Assembly (NCBI GenBank): GCA_030620035.1
Contig: JAUXAE010000026.1
Span: 1-11,318, forward strand
Direction: 5' to 3'
DNA: 11,318 nt
DNA from: Dehalococcoidales bacterium
GTDB lineage: Bacteria > Chloroflexota > Dehalococcoidia > Dehalococcoidales > JAUXAE01
Shown here: in pieces, positions 1-7,394 of the stretch
Numbering within the stretch: the first letter of the stretch is position 1
Layout of the letters: each line of letters begins with the position of its first letter
Notes under the pieces: model-generated
Told to the model about the DNA's origin: nothing
Seen by the model: only the letters and a program-made list of their open reading frames with translations
Database searches by the model: none
Program-made: the position numbers and the translations under genes

Positions 1-43
1 AGCCAGGTGGCAGCAGACCAGTAACCTGGATTGTGCCAAGGTG

Positions 44-49
44 TATAAT
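44..49 (+). promoter_or_regulatory. possible -10 element for the first gene
   Basis: A perfect TATAAT lies 37 bases before the preferred start codon at 87. No convincing -35 hexamer is present at the expected distance, although the region begins only 43 bases earlier. It would place transcription start near position 56 and leave a leader of about 30 bases carrying the purine-rich ribosome binding site at 69-80. This is a match to a consensus only. Confidence 0.35.
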
Positions 50-86
50 TGAGTTAATAAAGGACTCAGGGAAGAGGGGAACTGCG

Positions 87-716
87 ATGGTAAAAGTCAA
101 AGAGATGCCCTACAGTGAGAAGTACACCATTATGCTAGACAATGTGAAGCTTGGTGACACGCTTATCCCATCTTTCGTACAGAAACACCTGGGTAACCAG
201 GCAGTAGTCGAGCTCCAAGGGATTTGGCGGGAGGGGGTTAAGCCCATTCCCGGGGATGCTTCATTTGAGGAGAAGTATGAGATAGCCTATGGTAACTGGA
301 TATGGAGGGGAAAAAGCACCTTCAGCTTCATTCGCAAGCAGATGGGTGAAGATGGCATTGAGCAGCTTAAGCGTGCTCAAGTCGAGGCGTTGAAGCGGAA
401 AAACGCTGGCCCAGCCCTGTTTCTACTGAGACTGGTAAGGGCACTCTCGCCGGGCTCTGCCTTCAAGATGACAGCTAATCAGATGACATACCGACTACAG
501 TGGATAACTCCCTTCTCTGTATCTGAGCTGACTCGGCATAGAGTAGTGTACAATATACCCCGCTGCAAAATACTGGATTTCCCAGACAGTGAAGACCTTT
601 GTGTTATCGGCTGCCAGAGCATTTATCCGATGTGGGTGGCCGAGCAGTTTAGGGTGAGGATGACATTTGAACGCCAAGGTAATAGTTGTACATGTACCTT
701 AATTCCCTTGGGTTAG
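87..716 (+). CDS. small Cys-rich protein, possibly L-2-amino-thiazoline-4-carboxylate hydrolase-like
   Basis: This encodes 209 residues with no signal peptide or clear membrane segment. I chose the ATG at 87 over the in-frame ATG at 33 because a purine-rich GGGAAGAGGGGA ribosome binding site precedes it and the 18 extra residues look non-conserved in style. The C-terminal half holds Cys160, Cys172, Cys176, Cys201 and Cys203 in a pattern (C, then CxxxC, then a basic-aromatic stretch, then CxC) that resembles the end of the ATC hydrolase family. That family opens a thiazoline ring in bacterial cysteine synthesis, but many distant members have no tested role. The family call is from memory of the pattern, not a search. 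It stands alone on the plus strand and converges on plsY with a 27-base gap. A sensor or small-ligand-binding protein is an alternative. Confidence 0.5.
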   Translation: MVKVKEMPYSEKYTIMLDNVKLGDTLIPSFVQKHLGNQAVVELQGIWREGVKPIPGDASFEEKYEIAYGNWIWRGKSTFSFIRKQMGEDGIEQLKRAQVEALKRKNAGPALFLLRLVRALSPGSAFKMTANQMTYRLQWITPFSVSELTRHRVVYNIPRCKILDFPDSEDLCVIGCQSIYPMWVAEQFRVRMTFERQGNSCTCTLIPLG

Positions 717-743
717 TGATTGGCAACCGTACCACTAATTATC

Positions 744-1382
744 TTACATCCTGTCCTTTATATTCTTGCGCAGGAGGGCACTGCGCCAGTTGCCTGACCT
801 GGAGCGTATCTCCTTTACCCTGGGGATATACTGCAGAGCCGGGATTAGGAGCAGGGCTATTGTGTAGGCCACCAGAACCCCATCGTGGTAGATTAGCCAG
901 GCAACAAAGGGGAAAGACACCAGGGCAACACTGTAGCTTAGGGTGGGGAAGCGGCTGAGCAGTAGCACCAGGCCGAAGAGGGCCAGGCCGATAGGTATCC
1001 CCCAGGGCATCAGGAAGATGAGGACGCCGATAGTGGTGGCCCCGCCCTTGCCCCCGCGGAACCTGAGCCAGACCGGAAAGCTGTGGCCCAATACAGCGGC
1101 TATCCCGGCCAGCAGGACAACGATGTCAGGTGTTCCCAGCCAGAAGGCCAGGGCGATTGCCGCCGCTCCCTTGCCGATATCCACTACCAGAACTATGAGG
1201 CCGGCCAGGAAGCCTATCTGGTAGAAGACATTCATGGCCCCCATATTGCGGGTGCCTACCTGACGAATGTCTATCCCCTTTATAAGGCGACCTGCCAGAT
1301 AGGCCGCCGGGATTGAGCCCAGCAGGTAGGCCAGGATCAGGGCCAGGGCGATAGCCAGTAGCTCTAAGTCATAGGGTACCAT
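744..1382 (-). CDS. plsY: acyl-phosphate:glycerol-3-phosphate acyltransferase PlsY
   Basis: PlsY is an integral membrane enzyme that moves an acyl group from acyl-phosphate (made by PlsX) to the sn-1 position of glycerol-3-phosphate, the first step of phospholipid synthesis. The 212-residue protein is about the usual length and has several hydrophobic segments. Family motifs are clear: GSIPAAYLAGRL at residues 22-33, GTRNMGAMN at 43-51, and GHSFPVWLRFRGGKGGAT at 99-116, whose glycine-rich loop binds phosphate. The third family motif near the C-terminus is poorly conserved. I chose the ATG at 1382 because AAGGTGG sits about five bases upstream; a TTG at 1397 would add five residues and overlap the recJ stop by three bases but has a weaker binding site. 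It is the last gene of the fabF-recJ-plsY operon. PlsX is not in the window. Confidence 0.93.
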   Translation of the reverse strand: MVPYDLELLAIALALILAYLLGSIPAAYLAGRLIKGIDIRQVGTRNMGAMNVFYQIGFLAGLIVLVVDIGKGAAAIALAFWLGTPDIVVLLAGIAAVLGHSFPVWLRFRGGKGGATTIGVLIFLMPWGIPIGLALFGLVLLLSRFPTLSYSVALVSFPFVAWLIYHDGVLVAYTIALLLIPALQYIPRVKEIRSRSGNWRSALLRKNIKDRM

Positions 1383-1393
1383 GGGCACCACCT

Positions 1394-3103
1394 TCAATAT
1401 TCTCTATCAGTCTGGTCTGATGGGGCAAAGTCCAGGATATTAAGCCTGAGTGTTTCCACCCCACGCCAGCGGTCTTGCTCTAGATTATACACTAGGTCAA
1501 GGGGTAGGTGCAGTACCTTGGTCAGCGAGTCGCCCAGCCTGAAGGCAACCCCGTCCCACAGGCTGTCCGCCTGCTTCAGTTTCAGTCTCAGGTGCTGGCC
1601 GTTATTACCCATGGTGCTGTAGTCGGTAATATTGACCCGGCGGCTGAGGAAGGTGGGCGTCGGGTTGCCCGGGCCAAAGGGGGCCAGCTGCTGGACCATC
1701 TTGAGGGTGGCCCCGCTAAGCTCGCTCAAAGAGACCTCGGTGTCAATGTCAAGGAGGGGACGGAGGTCGGCACCGGCCAACTGACTGGCCGCTGTCTGGG
1801 AAAGACGCTCCTTGAGGTGAGCCAGGTTCTTAGTGGGCAGGGTAAAGCCGGCCGCCTGGGCGTGGCCGCCGAAATGGGTCAGCAGGTTGCGGCACTGGCT
1901 TATGGCACGGGTAATGTTAAATTCAGGGATACTGCGGCAACTGCCGGTGGAGACCAGCTCACCGACCCTAATGGCTATAGACGGACGGTAAAACTCATCG
2001 GTCAGCCGGCCGGCCACCAGCCCCAGGATGCCGATGGGGCAGTCACTATCGCTGGCTATCAGCAGGGGCGTTATCTCTTTGGCCAGTATCTGCTCCCTGG
2101 CCTTGGCCAGGAACTTGGCGGTTAGCTTTTGTCGTTCGGCATTTTTGGCCTCCAGCCACAGGGCCAGCCGCTGCGCCTCCGAAGGTGATTCGGTTACCAG
2201 TAACCGGTAGCTGGTCATGGCGTGTTCCAGCCGGCCGGCGGCATTAAGACGGGGTGCCAGTACCCAGGAGATACCCCCCGGGTCCAGACAGCCGCTCTTT
2301 AGTCTGGACAGGGTTATCAGTTCTCTGATGCCCAGGCGGGGGGCCGTATTGATTAACCTCAGCCCCTGTTTCACCAGGTAACGGTTTTCCCCAAGCAGCG
2401 GCATAATGTCGGCCACCGTGCCGATGGCCACCAGGTCTAGCAGTTGGTCAACCTGTTCCTCCTTGCCCATGCTGCGGTACAGGGCCTGGAGCAGTTTGAA
2501 GGCCACGCCGACACCGGCCAGCTCGGTGAAGGGATAGGCTGAGTCACTTCTTTTGGGGTTGACCACGGCTAGGGCCGGGGGCAGTTCATCCAGGGGGGTG
2601 TGATGGTCAGTGATAATCATATCAAGCCCCATCCTTGGGCCCTGTTTAACCTCGGCCAGGGCGGTAATGCCGCAGTCAACGGTTATCACCAGGCTTATGC
2701 CCTGTTGGCTGAGCTTCTCTAGGGCAGCCACCTTAAGCCCGTAGCCCTCGGTAAGGCGGTGGGGTATATATGGGGTTACCCGGCCACCGAGGGCGGCCAG
2801 CCCTTTGACCAGCACCGCCGTGGCTGTAATGCCGTCGGCATCAAAGTCGCCATAGACGGCGATGTTTTCTGCTGATAGCAGTGCCCGGTAGATTCTGGCT
2901 GTTGCCTGGGGCATATCGGGCAGGAGAAGGGGGTCGGCCGATAGGCGCCTATCAGCGGTGATGAACAGTTCTGCCTGGGATGGCTCATTAAGGCCACGAT
3001 TATAGAGAAGTTGCGCTATTAGATGGGGAAAGCGGCCGCTGTTAGCCCAGTAGTCCACTGGAACCGGTGATTTAAGATTCCAGTGACAGTGGTTCAAGCT
3101 CAC
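1394..3103 (-). CDS. recJ: single-stranded-DNA-specific exonuclease RecJ
   Basis: RecJ degrades single-stranded DNA 5' to 3' in recombinational repair, base excision and mismatch repair, using two metal ions in the DHH domain. The 569 residues match the normal bacterial length. DHH-domain motifs are in order: DFDADG at 86-91, VDCG at 142-145, ITDHH at 164-168, and DLVAIGTVAD at 223-232. The DHHA1 domain follows with GSCRSIPEFNI at 387-397 and FGGHAQAAGF at 411-420, and the last 120 residues fit the C-terminal OB-fold. The start is a GTG that overlaps the fabF stop as GTGA. Upstream TGA codons in the same frame rule out a longer form. Its ribosome binding site is weak, so translation probably depends on ribosomes finishing fabF. 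All catalytic motifs are present, so it should be active. Confidence 0.96.
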   Translation of the reverse strand: MSLNHCHWNLKSPVPVDYWANSGRFPHLIAQLLYNRGLNEPSQAELFITADRRLSADPLLLPDMPQATARIYRALLSAENIAVYGDFDADGITATAVLVKGLAALGGRVTPYIPHRLTEGYGLKVAALEKLSQQGISLVITVDCGITALAEVKQGPRMGLDMIITDHHTPLDELPPALAVVNPKRSDSAYPFTELAGVGVAFKLLQALYRSMGKEEQVDQLLDLVAIGTVADIMPLLGENRYLVKQGLRLINTAPRLGIRELITLSRLKSGCLDPGGISWVLAPRLNAAGRLEHAMTSYRLLVTESPSEAQRLALWLEAKNAERQKLTAKFLAKAREQILAKEITPLLIASDSDCPIGILGLVAGRLTDEFYRPSIAIRVGELVSTGSCRSIPEFNITRAISQCRNLLTHFGGHAQAAGFTLPTKNLAHLKERLSQTAASQLAGADLRPLLDIDTEVSLSELSGATLKMVQQLAPFGPGNPTPTFLSRRVNITDYSTMGNNGQHLRLKLKQADSLWDGVAFRLGDSLTKVLHLPLDLVYNLEQDRWRGVETLRLNILDFAPSDQTDREY

Positions 3104-4353
3104 GCCTCATCATATTGCCTGAGTATCAGCACTGAGTTATGGCCGCCAAAACCAAAGGAATTGGACAGGGCGGTGGTCACCTTGGCCCGGCGGGCTACAT
3201 TGGCCACATAATCCAGGTCACAGTCGGGGTCGGGGTGGGTCAGGTTTGTTGTCGGCGGGATGAGGCTTTTCTGGATAGCAAAAGCGCAGATGGCAGCCTC
3301 AATGGCCCCGGCGCCGCCTATCATGTGACCCAGCATTGATTTGGTCGAGCTTATCAGTACCTTGTAGGCGTGGTCACCAAAGACGGTTTTTATCGCCTTG
3401 GTCTCCATCTTGTCATTTAGTTGGGTGGAGGTGCCGTGGGCATTAATATAGTCAATTTCGGATGGGTCAAGATGGGCCTTGTTGAGAGCTGTTTGCATGG
3501 CTCTGGCGGCACCCTCCCCGTTGGCAAGGGGCTGGGTAATATGGAAGGCATCGGCGCCGGCCCCATAGGCGATGATTTCAGCCAGGATATTGGCACCGCG
3601 CGCCTTAGCATCTTCAAGATTCTCAAGAATAAGGATGGCCGCCCCCTCGCTGATGACAAAACCGTCCCGCTCGGCGTCAAAGGGTCGGGAGGCCTGTTGT
3701 GGCTGGCTGTTCCTGGTTGAGATGGCCCTTAAGGAATTGAAGCTGGCGAAGCCTATCGGGTTAAAGATTGATTCACTGCCCCCGGCCAGCATGGCCCGGG
3801 CATCGCCGTGCTTGATAATCTCGTAGGCGACGCCGATGGCGTCTGAGCCGCTGGAGCAGGCTGAGGTGGTGCAGAAGTTGGGCCCTTTAAGCTCTAGGGT
3901 AATTGATACCTGGGCGGCGGCCATATCGGCAATCATCATTGGCACCAGGAAGGGACTGACCCTATCGGCCCCCTTTTCCAGGAGCACCTTCATCTGCTCA
4001 AACAGGGAGGTCAGGCCGCCGATGCCGCTGCCAATAATAATACCGATGTCTTCCTGGTTGTGGCGGTCAATCTGGATGCCGGACTCATCTACCGCCTGCC
4101 GGCTGGCGGCCACGGCCAGTTGGGCAAAGCGGTCAATGCGGCGGACATCCTTGCGGCTGATGTAGTCGGTGGGTTCAAAGCCCTTTACCTCGCCGCCGAA
4201 CTTGGTCTCAAGGGACTCGGCATCAAACAGGGTGATGTAGTCAATGCCTGATTTGCCGTTTACCAGGCCCTGCCAGGTGCTGGCCGCATCCAGTCCAAGG
4301 GGGCTCAGAGCACCGATTCCGGTGATGACAACCCGGTTGTGATTATTTGACAT
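3100..4353 (-). CDS. fabF: beta-ketoacyl-[acyl-carrier-protein] synthase II FabF
   Basis: FabF condenses malonyl-ACP with acyl-ACP to lengthen fatty acids in the cytosolic type II pathway. The 417 residues match the family. The N-terminus RVVITGIGALSPLG is typical. The nucleophile is Cys166 in TTSACSSG, and the two catalytic histidines are His306 (NAHGTST) and His343 (KSMLGH), with Lys338 nearby; the glycine-rich NSFGFGGHN is at 398-406. The catalytic Cys-His-His set is complete, which separates it from FabH (Cys-His-Asn). It is the first gene of the operon and sits away from fabD, fabG and acpP, which it often accompanies elsewhere. No strong ribosome binding site precedes the ATG, although the promoter upstream looks good. 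FabB is the main alternative name, but the sequence style fits FabF better. Confidence 0.96.
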   Translation of the reverse strand: MSNNHNRVVITGIGALSPLGLDAASTWQGLVNGKSGIDYITLFDAESLETKFGGEVKGFEPTDYISRKDVRRIDRFAQLAVAASRQAVDESGIQIDRHNQEDIGIIIGSGIGGLTSLFEQMKVLLEKGADRVSPFLVPMMIADMAAAQVSITLELKGPNFCTTSACSSGSDAIGVAYEIIKHGDARAMLAGGSESIFNPIGFASFNSLRAISTRNSQPQQASRPFDAERDGFVISEGAAILILENLEDAKARGANILAEIIAYGAGADAFHITQPLANGEGAARAMQTALNKAHLDPSEIDYINAHGTSTQLNDKMETKAIKTVFGDHAYKVLISSTKSMLGHMIGGAGAIEAAICAFAIQKSLIPPTTNLTHPDPDCDLDYVANVARRAKVTTALSNSFGFGGHNSVLILRQYDEA

Positions 4354-4387
4354 AATATTAGTGATGCTGGTAAAAGCTATCAGGCTA

Positions 4388-4416
4388 TTTATAGCATAAT
4401 TCTAGGCTGTCTGCAA
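4388..4416 (-). promoter_or_regulatory. promoter for the fabF-recJ-plsY operon
   Basis: Read on the minus strand, TTGCAG (4411-4416) and TATAAA (4388-4393) are separated by exactly 17 bases, and the -10 is preceded by TGC, giving an extended -10. The predicted transcription start near 4381 leaves a leader of about 28 bases before the fabF ATG. The -35 is only half-matched, so the extended -10 probably carries most of the recognition. Confidence 0.6.
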
Positions 4417-4439
4417 GTATAAATCTCGTTTGCTATAAT
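4411..4439 (+). promoter_or_regulatory. promoter for mtaB
   Basis: TGCTATAAT at 4431-4439 is a perfect extended -10. The hexamer CTGCAA at 4411-4416 lies 17 bases upstream; it is a poor -35 by itself but is the same hexamer used in the opposite direction. Transcription would begin near 4446, about 23 bases before the GTG start of mtaB. Confidence 0.6.
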
Positions 4440-4468
4440 AATGTTAGGATTGAGATTGGGGTTATAGA

Positions 4469-5740
4469 GTGAAGAGAAAAATTGAGGCCACCAGAATTGC
4501 CCTGGATACCCTGGGCTGTAAACTAAATCAGGCCGAGACGGAGCTTCTGGCCGGGAAGTTTGCCCAGGCCGGCTATCGGTTAGTACCGGCCGACGAGGCA
4601 GCCGATGTCTATATCCTTAACACCTGCACGGTTACCCATATTGCCGACCGGAAGTCGCGTCACCTGCTAAGACAGGCTCACCGCCGCAATCCCGGTGCCC
4701 TGGTTATTGCCACCGGCTGCTATGCTGAGAGGGCCGCCGCCGAGCTGACCAGACTTAATGGTATCGGCCTTGTCCTGAGCAATGAAGATAAAGCAAATCT
4801 TCTTGGACTGCTTGAAGAGTCGGGTTATCTGGTTCGGCCGGATAGTGCTGCCCGGGACTTAGGCGGTCTTAATAGCTCAAGGAACCGCTCCTTTCTTAAG
4901 GTCCAGGATGGCTGTGATAGCTTCTGCACCTACTGCATTGTGCCCTTGGTGCGCACCAAGAAGATGAGCCTGCCGGCAGGTCAGGTTGTCGACTTGGTTA
5001 AATTAAGGCTTGCCCAGGGTATTAAAGAGGTGGTAGTAACCGGCACCGAGATTGGCTCTTATAGCCATAATGGAATTGGCCTGGCCGGGCTGATTCAGCG
5101 GCTCTTGGCTGAGACTGATGTTGTCCGCTTAAGGCTGTCCTCTCTCCAGCCCCAGGAGCTAAGCCCTGGGCTTATTGAGCTATGGTCTAGCCCCAGGCTG
5201 TGCCGCCACCTTCACCTTTCTCTACAAAGCGGTAGCGACAGCGTATTAAAGCGGATGAGGCGGTGCTATTTAACTTACGACTTTAAGCGGGCGGTATCTC
5301 TAATCCGTTCATTAGTGCCTGAGGCGGCCATCACCACCGATGTTATCGTCGGCTTCCCCGGCGAGACCGATGATGAGTTTAGCGAGAGCTATCAATTTTG
5401 CCAAAAGCTGGGCTTTGCCCGCATCCATGTCTTCCCTTACTCCCCACGCCCGGGCACTGCCGCCGCCGGCTTGCCAGAGCAAATAAGCTCTCAGGCCAAA
5501 AAGCAGCGAAGCCGGAAGATGCTGGCCCTGGCCAGAGAAAGCGCCCGTAATTTCAGAGAGCGGTTTCTGGGAAAGGTCATGCCGGTATTATGGGAGCAGA
5601 AATCTAACGGCGTCTGGTCGGGCCTGACTGATAACTACATCAGGGTATATGCTAGAAGTGATGAGGATTTGACCAATAAGCTAGTTGAAGTGAAGCTGGA
5701 AAAGCTATATAAAGATGGGGTGTGGGGGGAGATATGTTAA
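4469..5740 (+). CDS. mtaB: tRNA (N6-threonylcarbamoyladenosine(37)-C2)-methylthiotransferase MtaB
   Basis: This radical SAM enzyme adds a methylthio group to t6A at position 37 of tRNAs that read ANN codons, which steadies codon pairing. The 423 residues match the family. The N-terminal UPF0004 domain has cysteines for the auxiliary iron-sulfur cluster at Cys17 (TLGCKLNQAE), Cys53 (NTCTVT) and Cys84 (ATGCYAE). The radical SAM cluster motif CDSFCTYC supplies Cys149, Cys153 and Cys156. The last 60 residues fit a TRAM RNA-binding domain. The TLGCKxNQ and NTCTVTxxAD signatures favour MtaB over MiaB or RimO. The start is a GTG with only a loose G-rich site upstream, and no better start exists. It is transcribed away from fabF and may be monocistronic, since the next gene has a very different base composition. 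Confidence 0.94.
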   Translation: MKRKIEATRIALDTLGCKLNQAETELLAGKFAQAGYRLVPADEAADVYILNTCTVTHIADRKSRHLLRQAHRRNPGALVIATGCYAERAAAELTRLNGIGLVLSNEDKANLLGLLEESGYLVRPDSAARDLGGLNSSRNRSFLKVQDGCDSFCTYCIVPLVRTKKMSLPAGQVVDLVKLRLAQGIKEVVVTGTEIGSYSHNGIGLAGLIQRLLAETDVVRLRLSSLQPQELSPGLIELWSSPRLCRHLHLSLQSGSDSVLKRMRRCYLTYDFKRAVSLIRSLVPEAAITTDVIVGFPGETDDEFSESYQFCQKLGFARIHVFPYSPRPGTAAAGLPEQISSQAKKQRSRKMLALARESARNFRERFLGKVMPVLWEQKSNGVWSGLTDNYIRVYARSDEDLTNKLVEVKLEKLYKDGVWGEIC

Positions 5741-5778
5741 AATGGGATTGAGCAGCATGCTAATTAGAGGAATATTCT

Positions 5779-6612
5779 ATGAAGAAAGGTGACGTTATTC
5801 TATGCCCCGTTTTTTCAATTGCGAATATACCTAAGACAATAGTCGGCGAGGTACTATATTGGGAACTTGTAACAAAACAAGGACAATATTTTTTAAGATA
5901 TCGCGTAAGCGAGCAGGATTTAGGGCAATCTTATGAAGAAATACTAGCGAAGTTCAGATTATTTTGTACAGGATTGTCGGTAGCAACAATCGGGCATTTC
6001 TGGGTACAAGATGTACTATTTAATGAAGATTTGAAACCAATATGGGAAAGAAAGAAGATTATCGAGCTAGAGGTAGATAGAGAAGTCGACTCAGATGGAC
6101 CAAAACCTTTAACCGCTAAGAATTTTGTCTCTGGACATAATTTGACAGTCTGGATAGCTAAAAATTACCCGCGAGTTTTTATTTATCATGCCTTAGGCTT
6201 GTTCTTATTGAGGAGCTCTTTTTCCAGTGAATACCTTTATGCTGATGTGCTACTCAATTTCTTCAAGATTGTCGAGCTTGTAACATATAAGCGAGCCAAA
6301 AAGAAGCCTGGACTAGGTATAATACTGAAGGAATGCAAAGCTCTGAAAATTACAGTTATAGACGAACCAGAGATACGGGAATTCTATAAAGTGCGTTCTA
6401 GAGACTCAGCACATGATTGGGACAAAGTGTGCCCACTGACTCGACGAAAAGCATTAGAGTGCAAGATGTGGGCTGACGAATTAATCATTAGAGACATGCT
6501 TGACCGCTCTAAAAAACCTGATGTCTCACTTAAATTTGAGGATTCCCCCCAAGGTGCAGCTATCATTCCAAAGTTTATTAACAATAAGCTAAAAAATGGA
6601 AACGCTAGTTAG
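5779..6612 (+). CDS. uncharacterised protein with HEPN-like C-terminal region
   Basis: I do not recognise the 277-residue protein as a named family. The ATG follows ATTAGAGGAA with six bases between, so the start is firm. It has no signal peptide; residues 134-144 are hydrophobic but too short for a sure membrane span. The C-terminal half suggests a HEPN fold: a helix at about 152-170 (DVLLNFFKIVELVTY), then Arg206-x5-His212 in VRSRDSAHDW, then an alpha helix at 222-242. HEPN proteins with Rx4-6H are often RNases in toxin-antitoxin, abortive infection or CRISPR-linked systems, though some are inactive. Residues 1-110 have no motif I can name. The gene is clearly AT-rich (22 G/C of 60 at 5881-5940) against mtaB (35 of 60 at 5101-5160), which suggests acquisition. 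No antitoxin-like partner gene is adjacent. Function is unproven. Confidence 0.7.
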   Translation: MKKGDVILCPVFSIANIPKTIVGEVLYWELVTKQGQYFLRYRVSEQDLGQSYEEILAKFRLFCTGLSVATIGHFWVQDVLFNEDLKPIWERKKIIELEVDREVDSDGPKPLTAKNFVSGHNLTVWIAKNYPRVFIYHALGLFLLRSSFSSEYLYADVLLNFFKIVELVTYKRAKKKPGLGIILKECKALKITVIDEPEIREFYKVRSRDSAHDWDKVCPLTRRKALECKMWADELIIRDMLDRSKKPDVSLKFEDSPQGAAIIPKFINNKLKNGNAS

Positions 6613-6630
6613 GTATTTTGCACAGTAATT

Positions 6631-7119
6631 CTATATTAGTCTAACCACCTCCACCCCCAAAACCACCGAGGTCTCAATCTGGCGGCGGGGGATGTCCCAG
6701 TACCTTTCCAGCAGCTCGTCCTTGTCGGGCAGCAGCTTAAAGCCGTGCTTCTCATAGAAGCTAATCGCCCACCTGGCATCAGCCCAGGTGCCCACCAGCA
6801 GGCGGGGAGTGTTAGCCATTTCCTTCAGATAGTCCAAAAGCTTGCTGGCTATTCCCCGCCGCTGCCACCGGGGTGAAACATAGGCGTGGCGGATGAGGGT
6901 AACATCGCCAATCGGCTCAATGCCCATTATGCCCACCAGTTCTCCATCTTCCTCCCAGCCATAGAAGCTGATGCGCTCAAGTTCTCGCCTGAGTTCCTCC
7001 CTGGGCATGTAGGGCTGGTGGTAGCAGTCAGCCGGGATGCTGCTTTGATAGGCTTTAGCCGCCTCGTTGATGATAGAATAAAGCCTGCCTAGGTCAGCCG
7101 GCTGGCACCTGCGAATCAT
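6631..7119 (-). CDS. GNAT family N-acetyltransferase
   Basis: The 162-residue protein has the single-domain GNAT fold that transfers an acetyl group from acetyl-CoA to an amine. Motif A is HAYVSPRWQRRGIASKLL at about 78-95, with the pyrophosphate-binding loop Q86-R-R-G-I-A91. Motif B is seen in AISFYEKHGFKLL at 118-130. The acceptor cannot be told from sequence. I chose the ATG at 7119 because AGAGGA lies seven bases before it; a GTG at 7149 would add ten residues with no good site. It converges on the HEPN-like gene with an 18-base gap and is transcribed away from the repeat-rich spacer. The base composition is like the housekeeping genes, so it is probably not part of the AT-rich insertion. 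Confidence 0.88.
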   Translation of the reverse strand: MIRRCQPADLGRLYSIINEAAKAYQSSIPADCYHQPYMPREELRRELERISFYGWEEDGELVGIMGIEPIGDVTLIRHAYVSPRWQRRGIASKLLDYLKEMANTPRLLVGTWADARWAISFYEKHGFKLLPDKDELLERYWDIPRRQIETSVVLGVEVVRLI

Positions 7120-7270
7120 AGGTGTTTCCTCTAATGATAAGTGTAACACATTTAGAAGAAAAGCTTGGAGAAGCTATCTTAGCCTGACAGGGTGCCTAAG
7201 AGGGGCGAAGCCCTTCTCTCATACATAAACAATTCCCCCCTTTGAGGGAGTCAGCGTCAAAGGAGAGTCA

Positions 7271-7291
7271 AAGAGAGGCGGAGCCTCTCTT
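7271..7291. repeat. perfect 9-bp stem hairpin
   Basis: AAGAGAGGC is followed by a GGA loop and its exact reverse complement GCCTCTCTT. A run of A, not T, follows on the plus strand, and the T run lies upstream of the hairpin on the minus strand, so it lacks the shape of an intrinsic terminator in either direction. Confidence 0.85.
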
Positions 7292-7301
7292 AAAAAATCA
7301 A

Positions 7302-7330
7302 TCCCCTTCCCCTTGATAAGGGGAAGGGGA
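7302..7330. repeat. perfect 13-bp stem hairpin
   Basis: TCCCCTTCCCCTT, a GAT loop and the exact reverse complement AAGGGGAAGGGGA. There is no T tract on either side, so a terminator role is unlikely. The arms have strand-asymmetric purine and pyrimidine content, with CCCC/GGGG blocks continuing to 7338. It looks like a dispersed intergenic repeat. Confidence 0.88.
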
Positions 7331-7394
7331 CAAAGGGGATAGGGTTACCTAATAAGAACCTAAAAGGGGGTGAGATTAATATACATCTCACATA

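Larger units (their letters stand above)
7199..7330. repeat. cluster of four inverted repeats
   Basis: Four hairpin-forming units follow one another: 7199-7217 (AGAGGGGC, loop GAA, GCCCTTCT, with one G-T pair); 7239-7263 (CCTTTGA, 11-base loop, TCAAAGG); 7271-7291; and 7302-7330. A near-tandem 11-base unit beginning GTCAAAG occurs at 7256-7266 and 7267-7277. The first and third hairpins share a plan, differing mainly by GGGC/GCCC against AGGC/GCCT around a 3-base loop. No transposase, target-site duplication or terminal repeat pair is evident, so this is described as an intergenic palindromic element, possibly REP- or MITE-like. Confidence 0.7.

Noticed and set aside
1508..2125. 205-residue plus-strand open frame opposite recJ
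   Set aside because: It is antisense to strongly conserved RecJ motifs and has Gln/Gly/Ala/Val-rich shadow composition, with no binding site or family character.
7271..7330. Hairpins as terminators of the acetyltransferase or pckA genes
   Set aside because: Both neighbouring genes start, rather than end, at this spacer, and neither hairpin is followed by a T tract in either direction.
7199..7330. CRISPR array
   Set aside because: The repeated units are hairpins of differing sequence and length with no regular spacers, and no cas genes are present.
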